In this document: piece after piece, positions 25,496 through 34,069 of the stretch
Numbering within the stretch: position 1 is the stretch's first letter
Layout: each line of letters opens with the position of its first letter
Assembly (NCBI RefSeq): GCF_000155955.1
Contig: NZ_GG697141.2
Span: 1,396,086 to 1,460,085, forward strand
DNA: 64,000 nucleotides
Reading direction: 5' to 3'
Source: Mitsuokella multacida DSM 20544
GTDB taxonomy: Bacteria > Bacillota > Negativicutes > Selenomonadales > Selenomonadaceae
Made by a program: the position numbers and the translations under genes
Notes under the pieces: generated by a model
Database searches by the model: none
What the model was told of the DNA's origin: nothing
The model's input: only the letters and a program-made list of their open reading frames with translations

Positions 25496-26383
25496 ATGGC
25501 TAATATCAAACTTGGTATCGCTCCGATTGCTTGGACGAACGACGACATGCCGGATCTCGGCAAAGAGAACACGTTTGAACAGTGCGTCAGTGAGATGGCA
25601 CTGGCTGGCTTCACGGGCTGTGAGATCGGCAACAAGTACCCGAAAGATCCAGCTGTCCTCAAGAAGGCACTCGACCTGCGCGGACTCCAGATCGCCAGCG
25701 CATGGTTCAGCTCCTACCTCCTCACGCAGCCGTATGAGCAGGTGGAGAAGGATTTCATCAAGCACTGCGAATTCCTCAAGGCCATGGGCGCGAAGTTCTG
25801 CAACGTCGCAGAGCAGGGCACGAGCGTTCAGGGCAAGCTCGACAAGGCTGTTTTCCGCGATAAGCCGCATAACACGGAAGAGCAGTGGAAGACGCTCGCT
25901 GAAGGCCTCAACAAGCTCGGCGCTGTTGCCAAGAAGATCGGCCTGACGATGACGTACCATCATCACATGGGTACCTGCGTCCAGACGACGGAAGAGATCG
26001 ACCGCCTCATGGAGATGACGGATCCGGATCTCGTCTTCCTGCTCTACGATACGGGCCATCTCGTCTGCTCCGGTGAGGATCCGATCTACATCCTCAAGAA
26101 GTATCTGCCGCGCATCCGCCACGTGCACCTCAAGGATATCCGCATGGACATCCGCAACAAGGTCAAGGAAGAGAACATGAGCTTCCTCGCAGGCGTCCGC
26201 GCTGGCATGTTCACGGTTCCGGGCGATGGTGACTTCGACTTCGGTCCGGTCTTCGACATCATCAACGACAGCGACTATGACGGCTGGTTCATCGTTGAAG
26301 CTGAGCAGGATCCGGCAAAAGCCAACCCGCTCGAGTACGCGATCAAGGCTCGCAAGTACATCAAGGAAAAAGCACATATCTGA
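25496..26383 (+). CDS. iolE: Myo-inosose-2 dehydratase
   Basis: This 295-residue TIM-barrel enzyme dehydrates 2-keto-myo-inositol (scyllo-inosose) to the trihydroxycyclohexane-dione used by IolD. It opens with LGIAPIAWTNDDMPDLG, a signature of IolE. It shows MTYHHHMGTCVQT, LLYDTGHLVCSGEDP, HLKDIR and a late GWFIVEAEQDP, which supply metal ligands of the xylose-isomerase-like fold. ATG 25496 has GGGGG upstream. It is the last gene of the operon, just before a strong terminator. Confidence 0.94.
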   Translation: MANIKLGIAPIAWTNDDMPDLGKENTFEQCVSEMALAGFTGCEIGNKYPKDPAVLKKALDLRGLQIASAWFSSYLLTQPYEQVEKDFIKHCEFLKAMGAKFCNVAEQGTSVQGKLDKAVFRDKPHNTEEQWKTLAEGLNKLGAVAKKIGLTMTYHHHMGTCVQTTEEIDRLMEMTDPDLVFLLYDTGHLVCSGEDPIYILKKYLPRIRHVHLKDIRMDIRNKVKEENMSFLAGVRAGMFTVPGDGDFDFGPVFDIINDSDYDGWFIVEAEQDPAKANPLEYAIKARKYIKEKAHI

Positions 26384-26414
26384 TTGCCAAAAGGCGTTGG
26401 ATTTTCAAAAAGCT

Positions 26415-26452
26415 GCTCTTCTGTCCATCATGGGCAGGAGAGCCCTTTTTTT
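26415..26452 (+). terminator. Terminator of the iol operon
   Basis: Stem GCTCTTCTGTCC with GGGCAGGAGAGC (with G-T pairs), loop ATCAT, then TTTTTTT. Confidence 0.88.
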
Positions 26453-26501
26453 CTGCCGGTTCACCTCTTCCCTTGGATTCATCTAGAAAGGAATTATCCC
26501 T

Positions 26502-27917
26502 ATGGGCATCAGTATGATCGTCTTCAGCCTGATACTTTTGATGTTCTTCGCGTATCGTGGCTATTCCATCATCTTCATCGCACCGATTTTTGCCGTCGTC
26601 GCCGCCATCGGCAGCGGCCACGCTTCCATGCCGGTCTACAGTGAGATCTATATGACGAAAGCCGCGGAGTACATCAAGACGTATTATCCCGTCTTCCTGC
26701 TCGGCGCTGTCTTTGCCAAGATCATGGAGCAGGGCGGACTTGCGGCAGCTGTGGCCGACAAGATTGTCTCCGCTCTGGGACGCGACAAGGCCATCCTGGC
26801 CGTGCTGCTCGGCTGCGGTGTCTTGACGTACGGCGGCCTGTCTGTCTTCGTCGTCGCCTTTGTCATGTACCCGTTCGCGGCCATCCTCTTCAAGCAGGCG
26901 GATATCCCGAAGCGGCTGCTGCCGGGCCTCTTGTGGATGGGCATCTTCACCTACAGCATGGTGGCCATCCCCGGTACGCCGCAGATCCAGAACATCATCC
27001 CGACGTCGTTCTTCGGTACATCGACCTGGTCGGCTCCGGTGCTCGGCCTCATCGGTGCCGTGCTCTATTTCGGACTGGCCTGGGGCTGGATCAGTTATCG
27101 CCACAAGAAACTCAAGGAAAAGGGCGAAGGCTATGGTCATCACGTGCTCAATGAGCCGGAGGAATCGCGGGAGGCCCTGCCGGACTGGCGCCTGTCCTCG
27201 TTGCCACTTCTCTTGGTCATCGTGCTGAATCTTCTGATCAGCAATCCATTCCACTGGGAATGGGCGTATCACTGGGATCCTGAGAGCCTTGATAGTTTCA
27301 TCCCACTGCACCTGTCCCTGCTCGCCGGCGGTGTCGATAAAGTACAGGCCATCTGGTCCATCAATGCGGCCTTGATCGTGAGTTCCATCGCCGCAGCCGT
27401 CATTGGCCGCAGACGCTTGAAGCTCAAGGGCGGTCTCGCGAAGCCCATCAACACGGGTGCCATTGGCTCGACGACGGCCATCCTCAACGTGGCTTCAGGC
27501 TATGCCTATGGCTGTGTTATCGCGGCACTGCCGGCCTTCGCAATCATCAAGGACGCGCTGCTTAGCTTGCACCTCGGCAATGGCCCGCTCATGTCTGCCA
27601 TCGTGACGACGGGCATCATGACGGGCGTCACAGGTTCCTCTTCAGGCGGCATGACGATTGCCCTCGGCATGCTCGGGCAGGAATGGCTGGCATGGGCGCA
27701 GCAGATTGGCATGAGCGCAGATGTCCTGCACCGCATCATCTGCATGGCCTCGGAATGCATCGATACCGTGCCGCAGTCGGGCGCACTCGTCACATTGCTG
27801 GCCGTCTGCGGCCTGACGCATCGCGAGTCGTATTACGACGTCGTGATCCTGACGCTCTTGAAGACGCTCGTGGTCTTTGCTTGCCTCGGTGTCTACCTGA
27901 TGACCGGCATTGAATAA
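26502..27917 (+). CDS. GntP-type organic acid permease
   Basis: This 471-residue protein has about 12 hydrophobic helices. It shows features of the GntP (gluconate/organic acid) family: AKIMEQGGLAAAVADKI, GGLSVFVVAFVMYPFAAILFK in two parts, AIPGTPQIQN and a C-terminal TGSSSGGMTIAL with SECIDTVPQSGALVTLL. The family imports gluconate, glycerate, citrate-like acids or short-chain acids. GAAAGGAA precedes ATG 26502. It follows the iol terminator, so it may have its own promoter. The final 18 bases including the stop codon are tandemly duplicated just downstream. Substrate unknown; an organic acid from fermentation is plausible. Confidence 0.75.
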   Translation: MGISMIVFSLILLMFFAYRGYSIIFIAPIFAVVAAIGSGHASMPVYSEIYMTKAAEYIKTYYPVFLLGAVFAKIMEQGGLAAAVADKIVSALGRDKAILAVLLGCGVLTYGGLSVFVVAFVMYPFAAILFKQADIPKRLLPGLLWMGIFTYSMVAIPGTPQIQNIIPTSFFGTSTWSAPVLGLIGAVLYFGLAWGWISYRHKKLKEKGEGYGHHVLNEPEESREALPDWRLSSLPLLLVIVLNLLISNPFHWEWAYHWDPESLDSFIPLHLSLLAGGVDKVQAIWSINAALIVSSIAAAVIGRRRLKLKGGLAKPINTGAIGSTTAILNVASGYAYGCVIAALPAFAIIKDALLSLHLGNGPLMSAIVTTGIMTGVTGSSSGGMTIALGMLGQEWLAWAQQIGMSADVLHRIICMASECIDTVPQSGALVTLLAVCGLTHRESYYDVVILTLLKTLVVFACLGVYLMTGIE

Positions 27918-27935
27918 ATGACCGGCATTGAATAA
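27900..27935 (+). repeat. 18-bp perfect tandem duplication spanning a stop codon
   Basis: ATGACCGGCATTGAATAA occurs at 27900-27917 and again at 27918-27935. The first copy ends the permease gene (Met-Thr-Gly-Ile-Glu-stop); the second is non-coding. Confidence 0.97.
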
Positions 27936-27970
27936 CCATCGGCGGAAGATATCAGAAGGAGGGAGTCTCA

Positions 27971-28861
27971 ATGGATGAAGCGACAAGACGAAAGACGTAT
28001 TTCCTGTTGGCGGCGACGACCATCATCTGGGGCATCCAGCCGCTCTGCATCAAATGGCTCGTGGGGGTGTGGTCGCCTGTGACGATCACGGCCATGCGCT
28101 ACTACCTGATCGGTACGACGCTCCTGGCACTGTCCGTCTATCGCGGCGAGCATCTGCTGCCGCCGCGCGATTGTGTCCTCGGGCTCATCCTCATGGGGGC
28201 TACAGGCATCGGCCTCAACAATGTCATGCAGTTCACGGGGCTGGCCATCTCGACGGTGACGAACTGCACGCTGATTGCGGCGGCCAGTCCAGCTATCACG
28301 GCATTCATGGCGGTCATCTTCGTGCGCGAGCGGCTGAGCTTGCTGGCCTGGGGTGGCATTGTCCTGTCTTTTCTCGGCGCTCTGCTCGTCATCAGCCACG
28401 GCTCACTCGCCGTCATCGAGACGACGTCGTTCAATGAGGGCGATATTCTCTTCTTGCTCGCGCAGGTGGCTTGGACGACGTATTCCCTGATTGCCCTGAA
28501 AATTATGCGGCGCATGTCTGCGCTGCAGACGACGGGCTGGGCCGGGCTCTTCGGCGCCTTCATCGTGACGGGCTATGGATTGGCGACGGGGCAGTTTGCG
28601 CCCATCATGCTGACGCCCTCGCTCTGGGTTGCTTTTCTCTATACTGTCATCTTTGGCGGCATCATGGCCATGTTGTTCTGGAACATCGGTGTGCACAACG
28701 CCGGGGCCAGCGTTACTTCAATCTTCCAGAACATCACGCCGGTCGTCGGCATGATTGGCGGAGTCCTCTGCTTTGGCGAGATCATAGGCATCGAGGAGCT
28801 CCTCGGAGCAGCGGCTATATTCGCCGGCGTCTATCTGACGACACATAGCGGCCTTCGCTGA
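27971..28861 (+). CDS. EamA/DMT family transporter
   Basis: This 296-residue membrane protein has ten predicted helices arranged as two EamA repeats (about 5-140 and 150-290). It starts with the typical FLLAATTIIWGIQPLCIKWLV and ends with LLGAAAIFAGVYLTTHS. Such proteins export amino acids, nucleosides or other metabolites. GGAGGGAG precedes ATG 27971. It follows the GntP-like permease by 53 bp with no terminator between, so cotranscription is likely. The substrate cannot be inferred. It is only distantly similar to the DMT protein at 34070. Confidence 0.87.
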   Translation: MDEATRRKTYFLLAATTIIWGIQPLCIKWLVGVWSPVTITAMRYYLIGTTLLALSVYRGEHLLPPRDCVLGLILMGATGIGLNNVMQFTGLAISTVTNCTLIAAASPAITAFMAVIFVRERLSLLAWGGIVLSFLGALLVISHGSLAVIETTSFNEGDILFLLAQVAWTTYSLIALKIMRRMSALQTTGWAGLFGAFIVTGYGLATGQFAPIMLTPSLWVAFLYTVIFGGIMAMLFWNIGVHNAGASVTSIFQNITPVVGMIGGVLCFGEIIGIEELLGAAAIFAGVYLTTHSGLR

Positions 28862-28888
28862 CTGGCGGTGAGAGCTTAGATTTACTAG

Positions 28889-28926
28889 AAAAGCGGTCAA
28901 AATGGAAGGATTTTGACCGCTTTTTT
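28889..28926 (+). terminator. Terminator of the permease-DMT unit
   Basis: AAAAGCGGTCAAAAT with its near-perfect complement and TTTTTT. Confidence 0.9.
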
Positions 28927-29179
28927 ATTGTTTGCAGAGGGAAAGACAATATTTTATAGCAAGATAATTATCTGTTGGGGTAATAGTGCCATGAAAGTAT
29001 TGAAAATACTAAGGAATAAGGCAAAAGAAAATCATAACATACTCAATAAAAACAAGAAAATATAGATTAAATAGTTCGAAAAATATTAATATAGTATATA
29101 GATAAAGATAGAGATGAGGCACGACCTCATCCACAAGAATATGTTCATGTATCATTCAATCAATTGGGAGGGGTTTACA
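28927..29179 (+). other. AT-rich control region upstream of the first GPH symporter
   Basis: No gene is present. The region contains a small palindrome AGTATTGAAAATACT near 28997 and an AT-rich stretch with TATAGT/TATATAG candidates for a -10 box. A GATGAGG/CCTCATC hairpin (29113-29131) lies before the ribosome site. A specific -35 or operator cannot be assigned. Confidence 0.4.
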
Positions 29180-30571
29180 ATGAGTAATCCAGGAGCAGCT
29201 TCGGCTGAATCCGGTGCGCATCTGTCTTGGCTGACGCGTGTTGCGTACGGCCTCGGCGATACGGCACAGAACGTTGTCTGGGGTGCAATGGGCATCCTGA
29301 CATTCTTCTACACCGACTACGCCGGCATCGATCCGGCTATGGTCGGTCTGGTCATGTTGATTTCCCGTTGCTTCGATGGTTTCTCTGATGTCATCATGGG
29401 ATTCATCGTCGAGCGCACGAATTCAAAGTGGGGCAAATCAAGACCGTGGATTCTCTGGATGAGCGTGCCATTCGCTATTTCTATCGTCCTCATCTATACG
29501 GTACCGCAAGGTTCGTCAGCGATGCAGTTTGCATATCTGTTCGTAACCTACAACCTCTGCACGACGGTCTGCTACACGGCACTCAATCTGCCGTACGGCT
29601 CGCTGTCTGCGATGATGACGCGCTCCTCGAAGGAACGCGACATGCTTTCCATCACGCGTATGTGCCTGTCCCCTTGGGGCCGTATCCTTTCCGTATCGGC
29701 CACGCTGCCGCTCGTCAAGGTATTCGGTGATAACCAGATGGCCTGGGTCGAGGTCATGAGCGTATGGGCTGTCGTCGCGCTGCTCCTCCTGCTCTTCTGC
29801 TTCTCGAAGTGCAAAGAGACCGTCGTCATCGAGGCGCGCAAGAAGGTCGCGAAAGTACCGGTCGGCAAAGCACTCAAATGCCTTGCGGTCAATAAATACT
29901 TCTGGGCCGGCATGATCATCTGGATGATGCAGAACGTCATCTTCACGATCACCGGTACGATCCTGCCGTATTATTGCAAATACATCTTCATGGATGATTC
30001 TCTGTACAGTGGCCTGTACCTCTTGGAGACGCTCATCACAATCTTCGTCATGGCCGTCTTCAGCCCGAGACTCCTCAAGCGTTTCGGTAAGCGCAACATG
30101 AGCCTTTATGGTGTCATCATCTGCTTCGTCGGCCATGTGATCTTCTTGCTGAATCCGACAGACTTCAATTGGGTCGTCTTCAGCTGCGTGATCCGTGGTA
30201 TCGGCTTTGCGCCAGTCCAGTCCGTCATCTTCGGCTTCCTCGGCGATGCGGTTGAATATGGCCAGTGGAAGACCCATATCCGCCAGGAAGGCCTGATCTT
30301 CTCCGGCGGCTCCGTCGGCACGAAGGTCGGTTCCGGCCTCACGAGCGCAGCCCTCACGGGTCTGCTCTCCTACGTCGGCTATGTTGCCTCTTCTTCGGGT
30401 GCAGTCGCTCAGTCTCAGGACGTCATCAACATGATCGTCTCCATCTACGAATGGGGTCCGATCTTCGTCTGGGCCGTTCTGCTTCTCGTCCTGTTCTTCT
30501 ACAAGCTTGACAAGGTCTATCCGCAGATCATGCGTGACCTCGTCGCTCGTGAAGCAAAAGGCGAACTCTGA
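29180..30571 (+). CDS. GPH family (MelB-type) sugar:cation symporter, copy 1
   Basis: This 463-residue, 12-helix transporter belongs to the glycoside-pentoside-hexuronide:cation symporter family. Key segments are YGLGDTAQN, FFYTDYAGIDPAMVG, RCFDGFSDVIMG and ERTNSKWGKSRPWILW, all typical of MelB relatives, where the Asp residues bind the coupling cation. ATG 29180 has GGGAGGGG upstream and is preferred to a codon at 29114. It is strikingly similar, and equal in length, to the protein at 39226 (most residues identical by eye). The substrate is unknown; the location of copy 2 among inositol genes makes an inositol or related polyol a candidate. Confidence 0.88.
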   Translation: MSNPGAASAESGAHLSWLTRVAYGLGDTAQNVVWGAMGILTFFYTDYAGIDPAMVGLVMLISRCFDGFSDVIMGFIVERTNSKWGKSRPWILWMSVPFAISIVLIYTVPQGSSAMQFAYLFVTYNLCTTVCYTALNLPYGSLSAMMTRSSKERDMLSITRMCLSPWGRILSVSATLPLVKVFGDNQMAWVEVMSVWAVVALLLLLFCFSKCKETVVIEARKKVAKVPVGKALKCLAVNKYFWAGMIIWMMQNVIFTITGTILPYYCKYIFMDDSLYSGLYLLETLITIFVMAVFSPRLLKRFGKRNMSLYGVIICFVGHVIFLLNPTDFNWVVFSCVIRGIGFAPVQSVIFGFLGDAVEYGQWKTHIRQEGLIFSGGSVGTKVGSGLTSAALTGLLSYVGYVASSSGAVAQSQDVINMIVSIYEWGPIFVWAVLLLVLFFYKLDKVYPQIMRDLVAREAKGEL

Positions 30572-30587
30572 TATTTGCTATATGTAC

Positions 30588-30624
30588 AGCCGGCTTGTTC
30601 TAAGGATGGGCCGGCTTTGTTTTT
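30588..30624 (+). terminator. Terminator after GPH symporter copy 1
   Basis: AGCCGGC / GCCGGCT stem with a 15-base loop and a TTTGTTTTTG tail. It is close to the next ribosome site, so it may be leaky. Confidence 0.65.
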
Positions 30625-30647
30625 GAAATTTGGAAGGAGAGGGAACT

Positions 30648-31259
30648 ATGGAAAAGAACACTCTTGTCACGATCACGCGTCAGTATGGCAGCGGCGGCCG
30701 CGAGGTCGCTGATCTCGTGGCGAAGAAAATGGGCGTGCGCCGCTATGACCGCAAGGTCGTGGCGATGGCAGCGGAGAAGCTCGGCGATGAGGCGAACTTC
30801 CACGACCTCATCGAGCGCTCCTACAATGCACCGGACAACTGCCTCGGCAACCTCGGCGACTACGCCTACGAGCGCGTGCCGCAGCACAACCGCATGTACA
30901 TCGAGCAGGCCAAGGTCATCCTTCAGGTCGCGAAAGAGGACGGCAGCGCTGTCTTCCTCGGACGCTGCGCCGACTACATCCTCAAGGATCATCCGAATAC
31001 GTATTCCTTCTTCATCTACGCCGACGATGAGTTCCGCCTGACCCGCGCCAAGACGCATTATGCCGGCCATACGATCAAGGACCTCGACGCCGAGGACAAG
31101 CATCGCGAGCAGTACTATGCCTATTACACGGGCCGCACCTGGGGCGACCCGCAGAACTACGACCTTATGATCAACACGAGCAAGATCTCGCTCGAGGCCG
31201 CTGCTGACCTGATTATCTCCTACATCGAGCTGCGCCAGAAGAACGCAGCCAAGGCATGA
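30648..31259 (+). CDS. Cytidylate kinase-like family protein, copy 1
   Basis: This 203-residue protein belongs to the cytidylate-kinase-like group (Pfam PF13189 type). The start TLVTITRQYGSGGREVADLVAKK is diagnostic, as are VRRYDRKVV and SAVFLGRCADYILKDHPN in the lid/NMP region. The P-loop position reads GSGGRE and lacks the Lys-Ser/Thr of true CMP kinase, so nucleotide kinase activity is doubtful. ATG 30648 has GGAGAGGG upstream and is preferred to a codon at 30630. It lies behind a leaky-looking terminator after a GPH symporter; a second family member sits at 45414 between an aminotransferase and a permease. Its role is unknown. Confidence 0.8.
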   Translation: MEKNTLVTITRQYGSGGREVADLVAKKMGVRRYDRKVVAMAAEKLGDEANFHDLIERSYNAPDNCLGNLGDYAYERVPQHNRMYIEQAKVILQVAKEDGSAVFLGRCADYILKDHPNTYSFFIYADDEFRLTRAKTHYAGHTIKDLDAEDKHREQYYAYYTGRTWGDPQNYDLMINTSKISLEAAADLIISYIELRQKNAAKA

Positions 31260-31275
31260 CGTTTTTCATGGATGG

Positions 31276-32384
31276 ATTTACAATCTAAGTGCAACAGCTC
31301 CTAGACAACCAAATTAAAATGACACATAGACTTCTTTGCTATAATGGTGTTTGAAAAGAACTACCTATAACAAAAGGAGAGCCTATGTGCCACTACACAC
31401 ATCTTACACCATTTGAGCGAGAAAAGATACTCTTTTTTCTTGCTGAGGGCAGATCCATCACGGAGATCGCCCATCTGCTGAACCGGAGCAAGTCGACTAT
31501 CTCGCGTGAGCTTCGCCGCAATGCGGCTCCAGCTGGCCAACCTATGTCGTACTGCCCGTTGACTGCACATGCACTCTACAAGCAGCGCAGGGAAGCCTGT
31601 CGTCCGCATAAGCGCCTTGAACATGCACCACTACACTCCTACATCCAGATCTGCATCTTGGAGTACCACTGGTCGCCAGAAGAGATTGTTGGACGAATCC
31701 AACTGGAGCATGGCTGTCGGCTTGTCAGCGTTCCAACCATCTACCGTGCTATTCACGCGGGCCTGCTGAACCCGCCAGGGGCTTCAGCGAAGTTTGTACT
31801 TCGGAAGCTACGGCATCACGGGAAACGGCGTCGCAAGAAAGGCAGGGAAGAGCGTCGTGGTAAGTTCGTCATATCACACCCCATCGAAGATCGTCCTGCC
31901 AGCGCGGCGAACCGTTCCGTCCGAGGCCACTGGGAAGCGGATACCGTAGTGGGCAGGCAGGGAAAGGCATGCCTCGTCACATTGGTGGACCGGAAGAGCC
32001 GGTACTTGCTTGGTGGAAAAGCCATGGGCAAGACCGCTGCTGCAGTCAACAAGGTGATGTGTGAGGTGCTCTCGGGGCAGCCGCATTTGTCGGTCACGCC
32101 GGATCGAGGAAAGGAATTCTCGAAACATGCTCAGCTCAGAAAGGAGCTGAAACGTGTGACGTTCTACTTTCCTGCTCCACACCATCCGTGGGAGCGCGGG
32201 AGCAATGAAAACACCAATGGGCTTCTACGGGAGTTCTTCCCGAAAGGCAAGGACATCACGGATACGCCGGAGGATTACATCCAACGGAAGTACCATGAGC
32301 TGAACTTGCGCCCCAGAAAGTGCCTGGGCTACAAAACACCATATGAGGTCTATTTCTCAAAGGTGTTGCACTTAGCTTGACAAT
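31276..32384 (+). mobile_element. IS30 family insertion sequence
   Basis: About 1.1 kb containing a single transposase gene flanked by imperfect inverted repeats. The left inner end TAAGTGCAACA (31286-31296) is repeated inverted as TGTTGCACTTA at 32364-32374, with partial pairing continuing outwards to about 31276 and 32384. The right repeat contains the transposase stop codon, as in other IS30 elements. The outer boundaries are approximate, and no clear target duplication is seen. It is inserted between the cytidylate-kinase-like gene and the arsenic operon without breaking either. Confidence 0.85.
31385..32380 (+). CDS. IS30 family transposase
   Basis: This 331-residue transposase has an N-terminal helix-turn-helix (about 8-46; SITEIAHLLNRSKSTISRELRR split over the recognition helix). 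The C-terminal integrase core carries the DDE triad: D186 in HWEADTVVG, D240 in VTPDRGKEF and E275 in GSNENTNGLLREFFPKG. The frame is intact, so the element may still move. GGAGAG precedes ATG 31385. A basic stretch (GKRRRKKGREERRGK) precedes the catalytic core. Confidence 0.95.
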   Translation: MCHYTHLTPFEREKILFFLAEGRSITEIAHLLNRSKSTISRELRRNAAPAGQPMSYCPLTAHALYKQRREACRPHKRLEHAPLHSYIQICILEYHWSPEEIVGRIQLEHGCRLVSVPTIYRAIHAGLLNPPGASAKFVLRKLRHHGKRRRKKGREERRGKFVISHPIEDRPASAANRSVRGHWEADTVVGRQGKACLVTLVDRKSRYLLGGKAMGKTAAAVNKVMCEVLSGQPHLSVTPDRGKEFSKHAQLRKELKRVTFYFPAPHHPWERGSNENTNGLLREFFPKGKDITDTPEDYIQRKYHELNLRPRKCLGYKTPYEVYFSKVLHLA

Positions 32385-32392
32385 TCGCTTGC

Positions 32393-32430
32393 AAAAAAAT
32401 AAACCATCCATACGGATGGTTTATTTTTTT
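32393..32430. terminator. Bidirectional terminator downstream of acr3
   Basis: Perfect inverted repeat AAAAAAATAAACCATCC with its complement, ATAC loop. A and T runs flank it on both strands. It ends the minus-strand arsenic operon and insulates it from the IS element. Confidence 0.92.
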
Positions 32431-32437
32431 GCCATGT

Positions 32438-33484
32438 TTAGTTGCGGAAGTACTGCTGACTCGCATTGGCGATGCGTACGAGAGTCAGCATGACGGGAAC
32501 TTCGGTCAGCACGCCGACGGTCGTCGCAAGTGCTGCCGGACTCGTCACGCCGAACAGCGCGATGGCCACGGCGACGGCGAGTTCGAAGAAGTTCGAGGCG
32601 CCGATGAAGCCGGCTGGTGCGGCGATGGCAAATGGCAAGTGCAAGAGATAGCAGGTGCCGTAGGCCAGGCCGAAGATCAGGAAGGTCTGCAGGATCAGCG
32701 GCACGGCAATCAGCACGATGTGCAGTGGATTCTCGAGGATGACCTGTGCCTGTGAGCTGAAGATGATGACGAGCGTCAGCAGCAGGCCCCAGGTCGTCAC
32801 GCCATCGAAGCGGTGGACGAAGACCTGGTCGAAGTACGCCTGCCCCTTGCGGCGGATGACGGAGAGCCGCGTGAGGATGCCGCCAATCAGCGGGATGACG
32901 ACGAAGAGGAAGATGCTGAGAAACAGCACGTCGTAGGGTACGGTGACATGGGAGACGCCGAGAAGGAACTTGACGATCGGCACGAAGGCCACGAGGATGA
33001 TCAGGTCGTTCGTCGCGACCTGGATGACTGTGTAGGCCGGATTGCCGTGCGTCAGCGTGCTCCAGACAAAGACCATGGCCGTGCAGGGCGCTGCGCCTAG
33101 AAGCACAGTACCGGCGAGATAGGAGGTTGCGAGGTCATCGGGAAGCAGGGCGCGGAAGACAATGAAGAAGAAAGCGTAGGCGAGTGCGTACATCGTGAAC
33201 GGCTTGATGAGCCAGTTGGCGATCCAGGTCACAAAGAGCCCTTTGGGCGCCTTGCCGACGGCCTTGACGCTCTCGAAGTCGACCTTCATCATCATCGGGT
33301 AGATCATGAGCCAGATCAGGATGGCAATCGGGATGGAGATGCCGTCGACCTGCAATGTCGCGAGAAAGGCAGGTACGGCGGGCAGGAAATGGCCGATGGC
33401 GACGCCGACGACCATGCAGAGCAGCACCCAGACGGTCAGATAGCGCTGAAAGAAGTTGATGCCACTCATTTGTCCATGTTGCAT
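32438..33484 (-). CDS. acr3: ACR3 family arsenite efflux transporter
   Basis: This 348-residue membrane protein exports arsenite by the proton-motive force. Family features are FLAGTVLLGAAPCTAMVFVW-type text (short form GAAPCTAMVF, with the essential Cys), the early MMKVDFESVKA and THGNPAYTVIQVATNDL. A late GASNFFELAVAVAI segment is also present. Ten helices are expected. ATG 33484 has AGAGGTG upstream; reading further upstream in this frame runs into arsR DNA and is not credible. It lies 70 bp downstream of arsR in the same direction and forms a two-gene resistance operon. No arsC reductase is adjacent, which fits an anaerobe exposed mainly to arsenite. Confidence 0.93.
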   Translation of the reverse strand: MQHGQMSGINFFQRYLTVWVLLCMVVGVAIGHFLPAVPAFLATLQVDGISIPIAILIWLMIYPMMMKVDFESVKAVGKAPKGLFVTWIANWLIKPFTMYALAYAFFFIVFRALLPDDLATSYLAGTVLLGAAPCTAMVFVWSTLTHGNPAYTVIQVATNDLIILVAFVPIVKFLLGVSHVTVPYDVLFLSIFLFVVIPLIGGILTRLSVIRRKGQAYFDQVFVHRFDGVTTWGLLLTLVIIFSSQAQVILENPLHIVLIAVPLILQTFLIFGLAYGTCYLLHLPFAIAAPAGFIGASNFFELAVAVAIALFGVTSPAALATTVGVLTEVPVMLTLVRIANASQQYFRN

Positions 33485-33554
33485 AGAAAACACCTCTGGA
33501 TGAATAGACAGATAGAAATTCGTAAATATATAGACCGAAAAAATACTGCCGTCA

Positions 33555-33866
33555 TTAACGGCAGCGGCAGTCATCAGTCGGACTGTTCGTCGGGATATCC
33601 TGGCCGAGTGCTTGGAGATAGGAGGCAATCTCATCGAGCGCTTTGGCCTGGCGCGTGTAGTAGATCCACTTGCCTTCCTTGCGGCTCGCGACGAGCCCTG
33701 CATCGCAGAGAATCTTCATGTGATGCGAGAGCGTCGGTTGGGAGAGTGCCAGATCCTCGAGCAGCACGCAGGCGCACTGCTCCCCGCGCCCCAGGAGCTC
33801 GAGGATGTGCAGCCGGTTGGCATCGGCCAATGCTTTGAGGACTTTGACGGGTTCACTGGCAGCCAT
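33555..33866 (-). CDS. arsR: ArsR family arsenite-responsive repressor
   Basis: This 103-residue winged-helix repressor has the helix-turn-helix LALSQPTLSHHMKILCDAGLV and a metal-site Cys pair in GEQCACVLLEDL, analogous to the ELCVCDL motif of ArsR. An additional DCRCR at the C-terminus could supply further thiol ligands. Loss of DNA binding upon As(III) binding would derepress the operon. GGAGGTG precedes the ATG. A matching inverted-repeat operator lies upstream. Confidence 0.93.
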   Translation of the reverse strand: MAASEPVKVLKALADANRLHILELLGRGEQCACVLLEDLALSQPTLSHHMKILCDAGLVASRKEGKWIYYTRQAKALDEIASYLQALGQDIPTNSPTDDCRCR

Positions 33867-33892
33867 CTGTGAACACCTCCTTGTTTTGATAT

Positions 33893-33948
33893 ATTGATAC
33901 GCATCAATCTGATGAATTCAGTATACGACGACGATAGAGGGCTGTCAA
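33893..33948 (-). promoter_or_regulatory. ars operon promoter and ArsR operator
   Basis: On the minus strand TTGACA (33948-33943), a 17-bp spacer and TATACT (33925-33920) form a near-consensus promoter. Just downstream of the start point, ATTGATACGCATCAAT (33893-33908) is a 6-4-6 inverted repeat of the kind bound by ArsR/SmtB repressors. Confidence 0.78.
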
Positions 33949-34069
33949 GTTTTGGATAAGACAGGATAGTTGTAGAAAAAAGCAAGAATGTTATTTTATT
34001 TTTAGAGCGACGTGGTAACATAAGGAGTAAATATTGATTATCTTGGCATGACTATAGGAGGCGATTTCC

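Noticed and set aside
22634-26377. A 1247-codon minus-strand open frame opposite iolB-iolD-iolE
   Set aside because: It spans three well-recognised genes and their gaps, has no recognisable domain and no ribosome site; it arises from third-position GC bias.
31276-32384. The IS30 element as a disrupted-gene insertion
   Set aside because: The cytidylate-kinase-like gene before it and acr3 after it are both complete, so no gene is broken.
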